NCBI GenBank assembly: GCA_036258055.1
Contig: DATAEK010000216.1
Coordinates: forward strand, 1-17,232
Source: DATAEK01 sp036258055
GTDB taxonomy: Bacteria; Acidobacteriota; Vicinamibacteria; Vicinamibacterales; 2-12-FULL-66-21
Length of the DNA: 17,232 bases
Direction of reading: 5' to 3'
The position numbers and the translations under genes are program-made. This document shows, one piece after another, positions 7,076 through 15,287 of this stretch; positions within the stretch are counted from its first letter, which is position 1; every line of letters starts with the position of its first letter. Below the pieces are notes generated by a model. It was not told the DNA's origin, searched no databases, and was given only the letters and a program-made list of their open reading frames with translations.

Positions 7076-7679
7076 ATTGGACGAGCTCCGCGGTCGACTT
7101 GACTTTCAACTGTTCCATCATTCGATATTTGTGGAAGGCGACCGTTCGCGGCGTGAGATTCAGCACGCTGGCCACCTCCTTCATCGAACGTCCCTCGGCG
7201 AGCAGCTGCAGCACTTCCCGCTGCCGCGACGTCAGCGCGCTACTGGGCTTGTGCTCGTCGACGTGCAGCAGCGATCCAACCAGCCCCCCGGCCACGAGCG
7301 GAGTGATGTACGTGCGTCCTTGCATGACTTCCCGTATGGCCATCAACAACTCGGATGCCGCCGAGCGTTTGAGTAGATAGCCGGAGGCCCCGGATCGGAA
7401 CGCTTCGGCCGCCACCTCGGCGTCCTCGTTCATCGTCACGAACACCAGCTTGACGTTCCGCAGCCGCTGCTTGATCTGACGTCCTGCCTCGAGGCCGTTC
7501 AAAAGCGGCATCGAGATGTCCAGGACGATCAGATCAGGCTTGACCGTCTCGGCGGCGGCGAGCAGGGCCCGGCCGTCGGACACCTGGCCGACGATGTCGC
7601 ACTCCCCCGCCAGCAGCTTCTCAAATGCGCCGAGAAGGAGCGTGTGATCGTCTGCCAGCAGGACTCGCGGGCGCCCCAT
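7050..7679 (-). CDS. NarL/FixJ-family response regulator
   Basis: The 209-residue DNA-binding response regulator has a receiver with the DDH acidic triad near residue 10, phospho-Asp54 in VLDISMPLLNG, switch Thr in FVTMNEDAE and Lys in YLLKRSAA. A LuxR-type helix-turn-helix spans about 147-209 (LTSRQREVLQLLAEG, then VASVLNLTPRTVAFHKYRMM). Length and domain order are normal for the family. It lies downstream of the HisKA_3-type kinase, the usual partner class for NarL regulators, with 183 bases between them, so it may have an extra promoter. It overlaps the receiver-only gene that follows. Targets are unknown; the receptor operon promoter is the obvious candidate. Confidence 0.95.
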   Translation of the reverse strand: MGRPRVLLADDHTLLLGAFEKLLAGECDIVGQVSDGRALLAAAETVKPDLIVLDISMPLLNGLEAGRQIKQRLRNVKLVFVTMNEDAEVAAEAFRSGASGYLLKRSAASELLMAIREVMQGRTYITPLVAGGLVGSLLHVDEHKPSSALTSRQREVLQLLAEGRSMKEVASVLNLTPRTVAFHKYRMMEQLKVKSTAELVQYAVKHHIV

Positions 7680-7818
7680 ACGACATTACTTTATCCCGTC
7701 TGATGGGGAAGGGCTGTCCGCTCCACCCCGGGATTCAAGGTACGGCTCGGCAGGGTTTCGCGCTATGCAGAATCGGCACGGGTGATCTGCATCTTCACGG
7801 ACGAGGGAAATTCAGCGT

Positions 7819-7839
7819 TTTCGGGGGGAGCTTTCGGGG
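7819..7839 (-). promoter_or_regulatory. Direct repeat CCCCGAAA-N5-CCCCGAAA upstream of the NarL regulator gene
   Basis: Read on the minus strand, CCCCGAAA occurs twice with a 13-base period in the 183-base gap between kinase and regulator, about 140-160 bases upstream of the regulator ATG. Tandem sites on nearly the same DNA face can be binding boxes for a dimeric regulator. The purine/pyrimidine-biased context makes chance possible. Confidence 0.25.
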
Positions 7840-7862
7840 TGACGCAATTGTAATTGGCGCCG

Positions 7863-9686
7863 TCAGGCCGATGCGGTTTCGGAACTCAGTACGACGTGCG
7901 CAGGAACTCGCACCTCCAGGCGGGTCCCGGCGCCTGGCTTGGAATGAATCTCGAACGTACCGCCGACCGCCTCCAACCGTTCGCCCATGCTGACGAGGCC
8001 GAGACCCTTGCCCCATGCAGCCTCGACGTCGAATCCCACGCCATCATCGGCGATGGTCAGCGTGAGCGCTTTCGGACCACCGGTCAAATGCACGGACACT
8101 TCGCGCGCGCGGCTGTACTTGAGGGCGTTCTGCAGCGCCTCCTGAACGACACGAAACAGACACAGCGTGAGATCAGGCGGAAGCGCCGACGGAACACCAT
8201 CGTGCGTGAACGTGATGGCAGTCTCGGAATGTGACAGCTCGCGTTGAAGCGATTGCAGGGCGGAAATCAGGCCAATCAGACGCAGCTTGGCTGGATGCAG
8301 CCGGCGCGACAGATCGTGGACACTCCTGGCGATGTCGTGCGCACGGTTCAAGGCCTCAGCGGCCAGCTTTTCGGGTTGGAACTGATCTCCGTTGCCCAGC
8401 AACTCGAGATCGATCGTCAAAAGCGCCATCTGCTGGCTGACGTCGTCGTGCAATTCGCGCGCAATGCGCGCGCGCTCAGTCTCCTGTGCATCCAGCAACC
8501 GTGCACCGAGGTCACGAATTCGCTCGTAACTCGTGCGCAGCTGCGCCTGACTGGCATGCACTTGCTCCTCAGCCTGCCGTCGTCTCGCTCCTTGAACGAG
8601 CAGACCGGCGATCAGCACTGTCTGCGCCAGCAGGAGGGCCGCCGCGCCGACGATGTAGACCTTGTAGCGATCCCAGGCCGATGGCTCCCGGAACCTGACC
8701 AACGTTCCAGCCGGGACGCGCGCTTCGCTGATGCCCCAGCGCCGCAGCTGCCGCCAGTCGACCTGATTCACATTCAGATCGGGCGAAAGCGTCGGGATTT
8801 CGTCGGCACGCTCTCCCCGAAGCACTCGGAGGCCCAGCTTGCCGACGGCTTCCGTCTCGGCTTTCTGGTCTTTCAGGCTCCCTCCCACGATGCCATGGTC
8901 CATCGCGGAATCAACCCAGCAGTAGATCGGTGCGTTGGCCACCGCCGCGAGTCGGTCCAAGTACTCCAGCGGGTGGAAGAACTCTCCCTCGCCATCGCGG
9001 CCGACGCTCATGTAATAGATGATGGAATGTTTTGGAAGCGTCGCCAGGCGCGCCTCGAGCTCCTTGGTCGCGAGTCCCGTCAGGTAGGTGATCGTGAGTC
9101 GCGGTTCGAACGACTGGAACTGTACTCGCGCGAGGCTCTCGTAGATATTGTCGGCGCTGCTGACGACGAAGACGCGCTGCGTGTCAGGTTGTAACTGGAG
9201 GGCCAGAGCGAGTGTACCGCTCAGGTTCAAGTGCGCAATCGCTCCGGTGGAGTTCGGGATGTGCCGGGTGACGGGGGAGCTCGCAAAGAAAACGACCGGA
9301 GTCCCGAGAAACAACTCGTTCCGATTCGCCCCGACGAACTCGAGAGCGATATCGTCCATGGCGATGACCAGGTCGAACCAGTGTCGCGCGTATTTCAACC
9401 GGAGGAAATCGCGAAACCCCGCCTGGTAAAGTATGTCCGGAAATCTCGCCCGGTCGATATACTCCGAGTAGTAGTCCAGCCCCTCCCCGAGACCGCTATC
9501 GAGAATTCGCGGTAGCTCTCGTTCGCCCACGATGACAATCTGGGAATCCCGTCTGGTCGAGTACAGGACCAGCACCTGCTTCTGACGCTGTGCGGCCCAG
9601 GCGGCACCGGCTGATTGGAGTTCCGCGAGAACGACTGCTATTGGCAGCAGCCACCGTGCGAACGAGAGACGCTGACGGAGGGTCAC
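7863..9686 (-). CDS. Sensor histidine kinase with periplasmic ABC-substrate-binding-like domain
   Basis: The 607-residue kinase starts at GTG 9686, 7 bases after the receptor stop, with no Shine-Dalgarno sequence, which suggests translational coupling. An N-terminal hydrophobic segment (about 12-32, ending AWAAQ) acts as signal peptide or anchor. The periplasmic part (about 36-335) looks like the ABC_sub_bind class of solute-binding folds (VLVLYS start, FDLVIAMDD, GTPVVFF, YYMSVGRDGEG). One TM segment follows at about 342-366, then a short coiled coil, HisKA_3 dimerisation domain with phospho-His413 in ARELHDDVSQQ, and HATPase (ALQNALKYSRA, ADDGVGFD, KGLGLVSMGERL). This kinase class pairs with NarL regulators such as the next gene. 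It probably binds a small ligand in the periplasm; the ligand is unknown. Confidence 0.92.
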   Translation of the reverse strand: MTLRQRLSFARWLLPIAVVLAELQSAGAAWAAQRQKQVLVLYSTRRDSQIVIVGERELPRILDSGLGEGLDYYSEYIDRARFPDILYQAGFRDFLRLKYARHWFDLVIAMDDIALEFVGANRNELFLGTPVVFFASSPVTRHIPNSTGAIAHLNLSGTLALALQLQPDTQRVFVVSSADNIYESLARVQFQSFEPRLTITYLTGLATKELEARLATLPKHSIIYYMSVGRDGEGEFFHPLEYLDRLAAVANAPIYCWVDSAMDHGIVGGSLKDQKAETEAVGKLGLRVLRGERADEIPTLSPDLNVNQVDWRQLRRWGISEARVPAGTLVRFREPSAWDRYKVYIVGAAALLLAQTVLIAGLLVQGARRRQAEEQVHASQAQLRTSYERIRDLGARLLDAQETERARIARELHDDVSQQMALLTIDLELLGNGDQFQPEKLAAEALNRAHDIARSVHDLSRRLHPAKLRLIGLISALQSLQRELSHSETAITFTHDGVPSALPPDLTLCLFRVVQEALQNALKYSRAREVSVHLTGGPKALTLTIADDGVGFDVEAAWGKGLGLVSMGERLEAVGGTFEIHSKPGAGTRLEVRVPAHVVLSSETASA

Positions 9687-9693
9687 GTGAAGA

Positions 9694-12600
9694 TCAGAAG
9701 TGAATCTCGGCGGTGAACCTCAGGAACCGCGGTGTCAGAATCGACATGGGCTGAAGCCACGGGCCGCCGGGAACGAACGTGGTGTCATAGGTCAGGACCG
9801 CACTCGAGTTCAGCGCGTTGTAGAGGTCGAGCGCGAGCGTCGAGCGCGTGCCGCCGAAGGTCAAGGTTTTCGCCACTCGAACGTCCAGCTGATTGATGCG
9901 ATACCCGTACATCGTGCCCGGCTCCACCAGGTTGATCGTCACGTTCGACGCGTTCCCTGACAGATTTCTTCCGAGCGAGGGCGCGACGACGGAGTTCGGC
10001 GCTGCGTAGTTCGCCGCGAGCATCGCCCCCGGCTTGCTCTGGAACGTCGCGGAGAGCTGAACGTCAATTTTGGGAATGAGATACGAGGACAGGCCTCTGA
10101 ACTGGGTAAGGACGCCGAAGGCGACATGGCAATACGGGCTGACCGGAGTGACGGCGGAGTTCTGCAGCCCTGCGCCAAACGCGCTCGTTCCCGTGGTGGT
10201 GGTCGCGAGCTCCGGCACCGCGGCGCGGACCTGACAGTTGTCGGCAACCGTCTGACCCGTGCTCGTGCCTCCCATGAACGTGAACCCTTTGCTCGGCCGG
10301 ATGTTGAAGGTCACGTCGATGCCATTGAAGTACTGGCGCCACGTTCCGTATTTGCTCGAATCAGCAATGAGGTTGTCGACCTGTCCGGCCTTCTCCGGGA
10401 CGACGTCGTACAGTCCCGAAACCACGTAGCCACCTCCCCCGGGCAGCCGAGGATCCGAGGGCGCAACGATGCTATATGGTGTCAGATCGGACGGCTGAAG
10501 CGCGAGGTTGTCGGCAACGAAGAAACCATCGAACCAGCGCCGTACGTAGGTCACGGTCACCGAAGATCGGGCGCCGATCTGATGCTGGATCGAGGCGGCA
10601 AGGTTCCAGTCCGATGGGCGCACACCCCATCCGTTCAGGATGGCAGGGTCGAAGTTGTTGGTCAGGACGTTCTTGCCGAAGTTCGTATTCGACATCACGC
10701 CGCAGAGATCACCGCCGTTGGCCTGGAGATCCTGGGCTGCGGGGTTCAACAGATCGCAATCCGGAACGAGATTCTGGTTCGCGTCGGTCCACGCGCGCGT
10801 CACGCCGGCAGTGCCAAACACCGGCGTCGTCTGAGGCATCCGCAGCGTCGGATTGGTGTTGGCGTAGTTGAACGACACGCCGGCGCCTTCGAGATACCGG
10901 CCCAGGCTCATCGTGAGCACGGTCTTGCCGGTGCCAAACAGGTCGTAGACCACGCCCATCCTGGGCGTGACATCCTTGTAACTGTCGACGCCGCGCGTTT
11001 CCGGAATGACGATCGGCGTCGGCAGGAACCTCGACGGCCCTTCCGGTTGCGCCGGGAACCAGCTTCGCGCGCGATCGAACCGCACCGCACCCTGCAACGT
11101 CAGACGACGGCGCGTCCATTGTTCCTGGATGAACAGGGCATCCCAGCCGACACGCGCGTTGTTCACCCACGGCGAGATCGATTGCGTCAGTTGATTCGGC
11201 ACGCCGTCGTTGAAGCGGTACGTCAGGCTCTGGTTGTTCGTGAACCATGTCCGATCGTCGGTCATGAAGGTGTGCTGATAACCGAACTTGAGGCTGTGAG
11301 TGCCGGTCACGTAAGAGACGGATCCCTTCCACAGGTACGAGCCGGTGTGGGCAACACTGAAGTCCTGCGATCGGTAGGCCAGGCCCGCAATGTTGCCGTT
11401 TGCGGCGCAGCCGCTCGCACATTGTTCAACGACGCGAATCAGATCGCGCGTGGGATTCGGGTTGCGTTCGAAATTGCCAACGCCAAAACGAATGCCGCCA
11501 TAGCCCGCTTCGAGGAGCAGCCGATCCGTGATCGGTGACGACCATGTCGTCTGGGTCACGTCGAGGCGCCGGCCGAGAACGCCGACGGCCTCCGGCGACA
11601 CTCGCTGAGGCTCGGAGAGCCCCGGCGTTGCGCCGGTACACGTCCGGCACAAGTTCTGCGCATCCCAGAAGCCAGTGATCTTGTTGCGCGGCGTCAGCTG
11701 CCAGGTGACGCGGCCGCTGGCGTTCTCGAACGTTCGATCGGAGTACTCCCGCCGATTCACGTCCGGCGCATAGAGCCACTTCGCCGGATCGGCGGCGTTC
11801 AGGTTGTAGTAGACGTTCGCGCTCTCCTTCGTGCTTCCGCCGATGTGGCCGTTGACGAAGTACCACGCGCGATCCTTCCGGATCGGTCCGCCGAGCGTGC
11901 CCGAAAAGTCATAGACCTTGGTGAGCGGAGTCGCGGCGGTCACGCCTTGGCTCTTCAATTCCGGTGTCAGATTATCGGACTGCAGATGTCCCCCGGTGCC
12001 GCTCGCGAAGAATGAGCCGCGCATCTCGTTGCCGCCGCTCCGAGGCACGATGTTCATCACGACACCGGCGGTCTCCAATTCACCGAGGCCACCCGTCGTC
12101 GTAAAGCTGACTTCCGTCGCACTCCCGACGTCGACGACGTAGCTCGCTGCCGAATTGCCGGCGGGAGGACTTCCGACGTTCAGACCGTCGACTGACAGTC
12201 TTCCTTCGTTGGTCCGGCCGCCGTAAATGGGAAACGACGTCGTCGCGGTGCCGGTGACCGTGTCGTTGACATTGGTGACGACGCCGGGGACCAGGACGAG
12301 CAACGCGTTGTAGCTGCGAACGGTGGGAATCGAGCTGACGACCTCGCCGGTCAGCGTCAGCTCGCGCTTCGCGCTATGGAGGTCGACCCCGGGAATCTCC
12401 CGCCTGACTGTGATTGTTTCGGCCAGCGGCCCAATCGCAAGTTCCGCATCGACGGTCGCCGTAAACGAGCCAGTCAGCGAGATGCCTTCTTGCTTGTAGG
12501 GACTCCAGCCGCCGAGCGCGAACCTCACGGTGTAGACGCCAGGCCGGAGATCTTCGATGCGGTACCGTCCGGTGCGATCGGTGACGGCCGTACGGGTTTT

Positions 12601-12762
12601 CTCGATGAGCGCGGGGCTGCTCGCTTCCACGCGGACCCCAGGCAATGCAGCGCCGGACGAGTCCGTCACCGAGCCGGCAATCGCCGCCTGGCCGAACGCG
12701 GTCACGGGGGCTCCAGCCATCCAGGCCAGGAGAACGAGCACTCTCATCGCGTTTGCTGACAC
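9694..12762 (-). CDS. TonB-dependent outer-membrane receptor with carboxypeptidase-regulatory domain
   Basis: The 1022-residue protein could start at GTG 12762; ATG 12747 (MRVLVLLAWMAG) gives a more compact signal peptide and is equally possible, as neither has a Shine-Dalgarno sequence. The signal peptide ends near FGQ. A CarboxypepD_reg/CnaB-like domain follows (about 27-110: AGSVTDSSGAALPGVRVEA, DRTGRYRIEDLRPGVYTVRF), then a plug (about 120-260, with YGGRTNEGRLSVDGLNVG) and a large barrel ending in RFTAEIHF with terminal Phe. This is the Oar-like architecture common in Acidobacteriota and Bacteroidota-like systems, which bind and import large or scarce solutes using TonB energy. Several Cys pairs (CRTC, CASGC) occur in loop-like regions. 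It is the first gene of the cluster with the sensor kinase. The substrate cannot be told from sequence. Confidence 0.93.
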   Translation of the reverse strand: MSANAMRVLVLLAWMAGAPVTAFGQAAIAGSVTDSSGAALPGVRVEASSPALIEKTRTAVTDRTGRYRIEDLRPGVYTVRFALGGWSPYKQEGISLTGSFTATVDAELAIGPLAETITVRREIPGVDLHSAKRELTLTGEVVSSIPTVRSYNALLVLVPGVVTNVNDTVTGTATTSFPIYGGRTNEGRLSVDGLNVGSPPAGNSAASYVVDVGSATEVSFTTTGGLGELETAGVVMNIVPRSGGNEMRGSFFASGTGGHLQSDNLTPELKSQGVTAATPLTKVYDFSGTLGGPIRKDRAWYFVNGHIGGSTKESANVYYNLNAADPAKWLYAPDVNRREYSDRTFENASGRVTWQLTPRNKITGFWDAQNLCRTCTGATPGLSEPQRVSPEAVGVLGRRLDVTQTTWSSPITDRLLLEAGYGGIRFGVGNFERNPNPTRDLIRVVEQCASGCAANGNIAGLAYRSQDFSVAHTGSYLWKGSVSYVTGTHSLKFGYQHTFMTDDRTWFTNNQSLTYRFNDGVPNQLTQSISPWVNNARVGWDALFIQEQWTRRRLTLQGAVRFDRARSWFPAQPEGPSRFLPTPIVIPETRGVDSYKDVTPRMGVVYDLFGTGKTVLTMSLGRYLEGAGVSFNYANTNPTLRMPQTTPVFGTAGVTRAWTDANQNLVPDCDLLNPAAQDLQANGGDLCGVMSNTNFGKNVLTNNFDPAILNGWGVRPSDWNLAASIQHQIGARSSVTVTYVRRWFDGFFVADNLALQPSDLTPYSIVAPSDPRLPGGGGYVVSGLYDVVPEKAGQVDNLIADSSKYGTWRQYFNGIDVTFNIRPSKGFTFMGGTSTGQTVADNCQVRAAVPELATTTTGTSAFGAGLQNSAVTPVSPYCHVAFGVLTQFRGLSSYLIPKIDVQLSATFQSKPGAMLAANYAAPNSVVAPSLGRNLSGNASNVTINLVEPGTMYGYRINQLDVRVAKTLTFGGTRSTLALDLYNALNSSAVLTYDTTFVPGGPWLQPMSILTPRFLRFTAEIHF

Positions 12763-12844
12763 TGATGGAGGGTTCGCAGCTGGAACACAAGCATCACAGA
12801 TCGAGCGGCAGGAGCCGATCTGCTGAGGTGTTCACATGGAGGCC

Positions 12845-12863
12845 TAAGGGCTCCCGACCCTTA
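12845..12863. promoter_or_regulatory. Inverted repeat TAAGGG-N7-CCCTTA
   Basis: TAAGGG (12845-12850) and CCCTTA (12858-12863) form a perfect 6-base inverted repeat with a 7-base centre, about 85-100 bases upstream of the receptor start. It could be an operator or part of the receptor mRNA leader. Confidence 0.35.
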
Positions 12864-12901
12864 TGAAAGCGAATCTATGCTGACGTCTCTCGCCGATGCC
12901 A

Positions 12902-12917
12902 TAGGCCTTACGGCCTA
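12902..12917. promoter_or_regulatory. Inverted repeat TAGGCC-TTAC-GGCCTA, operator candidate
   Basis: A perfect 6-4-6 inverted repeat lies in the middle of the divergent region. The same hexamer GGCCTA occurs at 12841-12846 and at 13026-13031, next to possible starts on either side. Spacing and symmetry fit a dimeric DNA-binding protein; candidates encoded next door are the AraC-type protein and the NarL regulator. Confidence 0.4.
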
Positions 12918-13072
12918 CATCCAAGAGGCCAGCTGTCGACAGTTACGCGCCCCCTCTGTCAGTTTTGCCGGTCCACTCTGGCAGATCGCTCAGTTCCCTG
13001 ATTCCCCCGCCAGATTTAGGGTATCGGCCTATGCGATTGATCTGTTGCGCCGACGCGTGCAAGGGCGCAAAG

Positions 13073-13468
13073 ATGTCGCGGCGAGACGTGGTCGAGCGGG
13101 CCGAAGCGTACATGCGCGGGAATGTTGGCGCTCCAGTACCCCTCGCTAAGCTCTGCCGGATCGTCGGAGTCAGTGAACGCGGACTCCGCAACGCGTTCTA
13201 CCATGTGCGCGGCATGAGCCCGAAGCGCTGCTTGGTCGCAGAGCGACTCCAGAGTGCCCGGCGCGCACTCACTGATTCGGACACCAAGCCAACGACGGTC
13301 ACCAGCATAGCCACGGACTACGGGTTCTACGACCTGGGAAGGTTTGCCGCTATTTACAAACAGGCGTTTGGCGAAGCGCCATCGGAAACGCTCCGGCGGA
13401 CTGCAGGGAAACGGCCGGTGGAACAGATGCCGAGCGTGAAAGGGTACGGCGATGTTTGCACGAGCTAA
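13073..13468 (+). CDS. AraC-type DNA-binding domain protein without sensor domain
   Basis: I chose ATG 13073 (131 residues) because AAGGG lies 7 bases upstream and the AraC fold begins at once. In-frame ATGs at 13031 and 12965 would add an unconvincing leader. The protein holds both AraC helix-turn-helix units: PLAKLCRIVGVSERGLRNAF (first) and SIATDYGFYDLGRFAAIYKQ followed by FGEAPSETLRR (second). AraC regulators usually have 250-300 residues with a ligand or dimerisation domain; here there is none, so activity must be set by its level, a partner, or the downstream protein. Its last 17 bases overlap the start of the sigma-54 activator gene, so the two are coupled in translation and perhaps in function. 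Confidence 0.83.
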   Translation: MSRRDVVERAEAYMRGNVGAPVPLAKLCRIVGVSERGLRNAFYHVRGMSPKRCLVAERLQSARRALTDSDTKPTTVTSIATDYGFYDLGRFAAIYKQAFGEAPSETLRRTAGKRPVEQMPSVKGYGDVCTS

Positions 13469-15224
13469 TGGCGTGACATTGAACGATGAGGTCGATCGGC
13501 GGTACTGGACTCCCCCGCTACCGCGCTGCGGTTCCGAACCCCGTGGCGATGGGGCCGTCACCAACGCGGCAGAGCGTCTCAGATTCGAGGCACGCCTGGC
13601 CGCGGTCACCGGCGATCAGCTGACCATCCAGCGGATGATTGCCGACCTGGTCGCGCGGTTGGCCACCATCCCAACCGAGGCGATCGACGGCGCCGTCGTG
13701 GACGGCCTGCGACAGATCGGTGAGGCCCTGCAGCTCGATCGGGCTATCCTGTGGCGAAAAGCGGCCGCCGACGCGACCCTTGCCGTCTCCCACTACTGGA
13801 TGAGGAATCCGCAGGAAACCGTTCCCGAACCCTTGGTGCTCGCTTTCCTGCCCTTCATCTCTTCCAAGCTGGAGGCCGGCCAGGTCGCATGTTTCGCGCA
13901 AATCGACGACCTGCCCAGTGCTGACGATCGCCAGGTCTGCCTTCGGCACGGGCTTCGATCTGCCGTGGTCGTTCCAGTCGCACCGGCTGAGGAACTGTCG
14001 GTTCTTGCCTTCGGTTCGTCGTCTACTGATCACTACTACTGGACGCCCGCGAGCATCGAGCAGTTGCGCGTGGTCTCGGGAGTCATCGTGCAAACGGTGA
14101 CCCATGAGGCGAACCGGAAGGCACTGCAAGCGGCAGTCGACGAGCTCAGGCAGTTACGTGAGCAAACAACCCCGGACGACGGGCACGCGCGTTCCAACCC
14201 CGAGGCGTCGCCGGGTTCGCCTGTTCGCAGTCAGCTGCATGCAGGGCCTGTGTGCATTCGGCGCGAAGCGCTGGAACAGTTCAGCACCGGCACCATCGTC
14301 GGCCAGAGTCCAGCGATTCGCAAGGTTCTGGAACAAGTGCAGCAGGTCGCGGTCACGGACTCGACGGTACTGCTGCTGGGTGAGACCGGCTCGGGCAAGG
14401 AGCTCCTCGCGACGTACCTCCACGAGCTGGGCGCCCGCCGCGGCCGGGCCATGGTGCGCGTGAACTGTGGAGCCATTCCTACAACGCTCATCGAGAGCGA
14501 GCTGTTTGGGCGCGAGAAAGGGGCCTACACTGGAGCGCTCGCGCGACAGATCGGACGCTTCGAACTGGCCGATCGCTCCACCATCTTTCTCGACGAGATT
14601 GGAGACCTGCCGGCGGACGTCCAGGTGAAGCTGTTACGCGTGCTGGAAGAGCGGCAGATCGAGCGGCTGGGAAGCCCGAAAGCCATCCACGTAGACGTAC
14701 GGATTGTCGCGGCCACGCACCAGGATCTCGAGCAGCGAATCCTCAAGGGCGCCTTCCGCGAGGATCTCTTCTACCGGCTCAATGTCTTTCCGATTCAGAT
14801 TCCAGCGTTGCGGGATCGAGCCGACGACATTCCGCTGCTGGTGTGGCGCTTCGTCAACGATTTTTCGAAATCGTTTGGCAAGCGGATTGATGCAATCTCC
14901 AGGGAGAACATGGCTGCTCTGCAGCGGTACTCCTGGCCCGGCAACATCCGCGAGCTGCGCAACGTCGTGGAACGCGCGATGATCGTGGCGACAGGCACGC
15001 AACTGACCATCGCTCTGCCTGCATCTCCGGCGTCTACGCCAGCAAAACGCAGTGTCAAGATGGTCGACGTCGAGAAGGACCACCTGCGCAGCGTCCTGGA
15101 CAACTGCGGCTGGCGCATTCGGGGATCCTGTGGAGCCGCAGAAATGCTCGGGCTCCGGCCGACGACGCTCGAGACCCGCATGGCGAAGCTCGGGATCATC
15201 CGGCCGAAGCAATTAGGGCACTGA
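13452..15224 (+). CDS. GAF-domain sigma-54-dependent transcriptional activator
   Basis: The 590-residue enhancer-binding protein starts at ATG 13452, after AAAGGG in the end of the AraC gene. Parts: a GAF-like sensor (about 45-215), a linker, the AAA+ sigma-54 activation domain (about 285-520) with Walker A GETGSGKE at 310-317, GAYTGA at 357-362, Walker B IFLDEIGDL (Asp381, Glu382), an arginine-finger region and YSWPGNIRELRNV near 492, and a Fis-type helix-turn-helix at the end (AAEMLGLRPTTLETRMAKLG). The sigma-54 contact loop has Tyr instead of the usual Phe of GAFTGA, a tolerated natural variant. The layout resembles FhlA/NorR-like activators, where the GAF domain senses a small molecule. 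There is no receiver domain, so control is by ligand rather than phosphorylation. Confidence 0.95.
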   Translation: MFARANGVTLNDEVDRRYWTPPLPRCGSEPRGDGAVTNAAERLRFEARLAAVTGDQLTIQRMIADLVARLATIPTEAIDGAVVDGLRQIGEALQLDRAILWRKAAADATLAVSHYWMRNPQETVPEPLVLAFLPFISSKLEAGQVACFAQIDDLPSADDRQVCLRHGLRSAVVVPVAPAEELSVLAFGSSSTDHYYWTPASIEQLRVVSGVIVQTVTHEANRKALQAAVDELRQLREQTTPDDGHARSNPEASPGSPVRSQLHAGPVCIRREALEQFSTGTIVGQSPAIRKVLEQVQQVAVTDSTVLLLGETGSGKELLATYLHELGARRGRAMVRVNCGAIPTTLIESELFGREKGAYTGALARQIGRFELADRSTIFLDEIGDLPADVQVKLLRVLEERQIERLGSPKAIHVDVRIVAATHQDLEQRILKGAFREDLFYRLNVFPIQIPALRDRADDIPLLVWRFVNDFSKSFGKRIDAISRENMAALQRYSWPGNIRELRNVVERAMIVATGTQLTIALPASPASTPAKRSVKMVDVEKDHLRSVLDNCGWRIRGSCGAAEMLGLRPTTLETRMAKLGIIRPKQLGH

Positions 15225-15232
15225 CGCTTGCC

Positions 15233-15267
15233 GCGGTCCGCTGTCGGCGGTCCGCTGTCGGCTGTCG
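15233..15267. repeat. Degenerate heptamer tandem repeat
   Basis: A 14-base unit, GCGGTCCGCTGTCG, occurs twice in a row (15233-15260) and is followed by a further GCTGTCG. It can be read as five degenerate heptamers of form GC(G/T)GTC(C/G). It begins 9 bases after the sigma-54 activator stop, between converging genes. Function unknown. Confidence 0.7.
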
Positions 15268-15287
15268 GTCGTCGGGTGCGGCAGTAA

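Larger units (their letters stand above)
12763..13072. other. Divergent promoter region between the receptor operon and the AraC/sigma-54 pair
   Basis: This stretch of about 310 bases has no credible gene, though open frames cross it (for example 12877 and 12965 onward). It should hold both promoters. I see repeated GGCCTA half-sites, an inverted repeat and a small hairpin, listed separately, but no clear -35/-10 pair and no sigma-54 -24/-12 match in either direction. Confidence 0.5.

Noticed and set aside
10126..11538. 470-codon plus-strand open frame antisense to the TonB receptor
   Set aside because: Arg/His/Val-rich, no known motif and no ribosome site; the receptor frame explains the sequence.
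12977..12995. Possible sigma-54 promoter TGGCAG before the AraC/sigma-54 genes
   Set aside because: The -24 half matches, but the required GC at -12 is missing at the correct spacing.
12877..13149. Possible 90-codon gene in the divergent region
   Set aside because: No ribosome site, no motif, and it overlaps both operator-like repeats and the start of the AraC gene in another frame.
15233..15280. CRISPR-like repeats
   Set aside because: The units are 7 or 14 bases, directly adjacent and without unique spacers; no cas gene is present.
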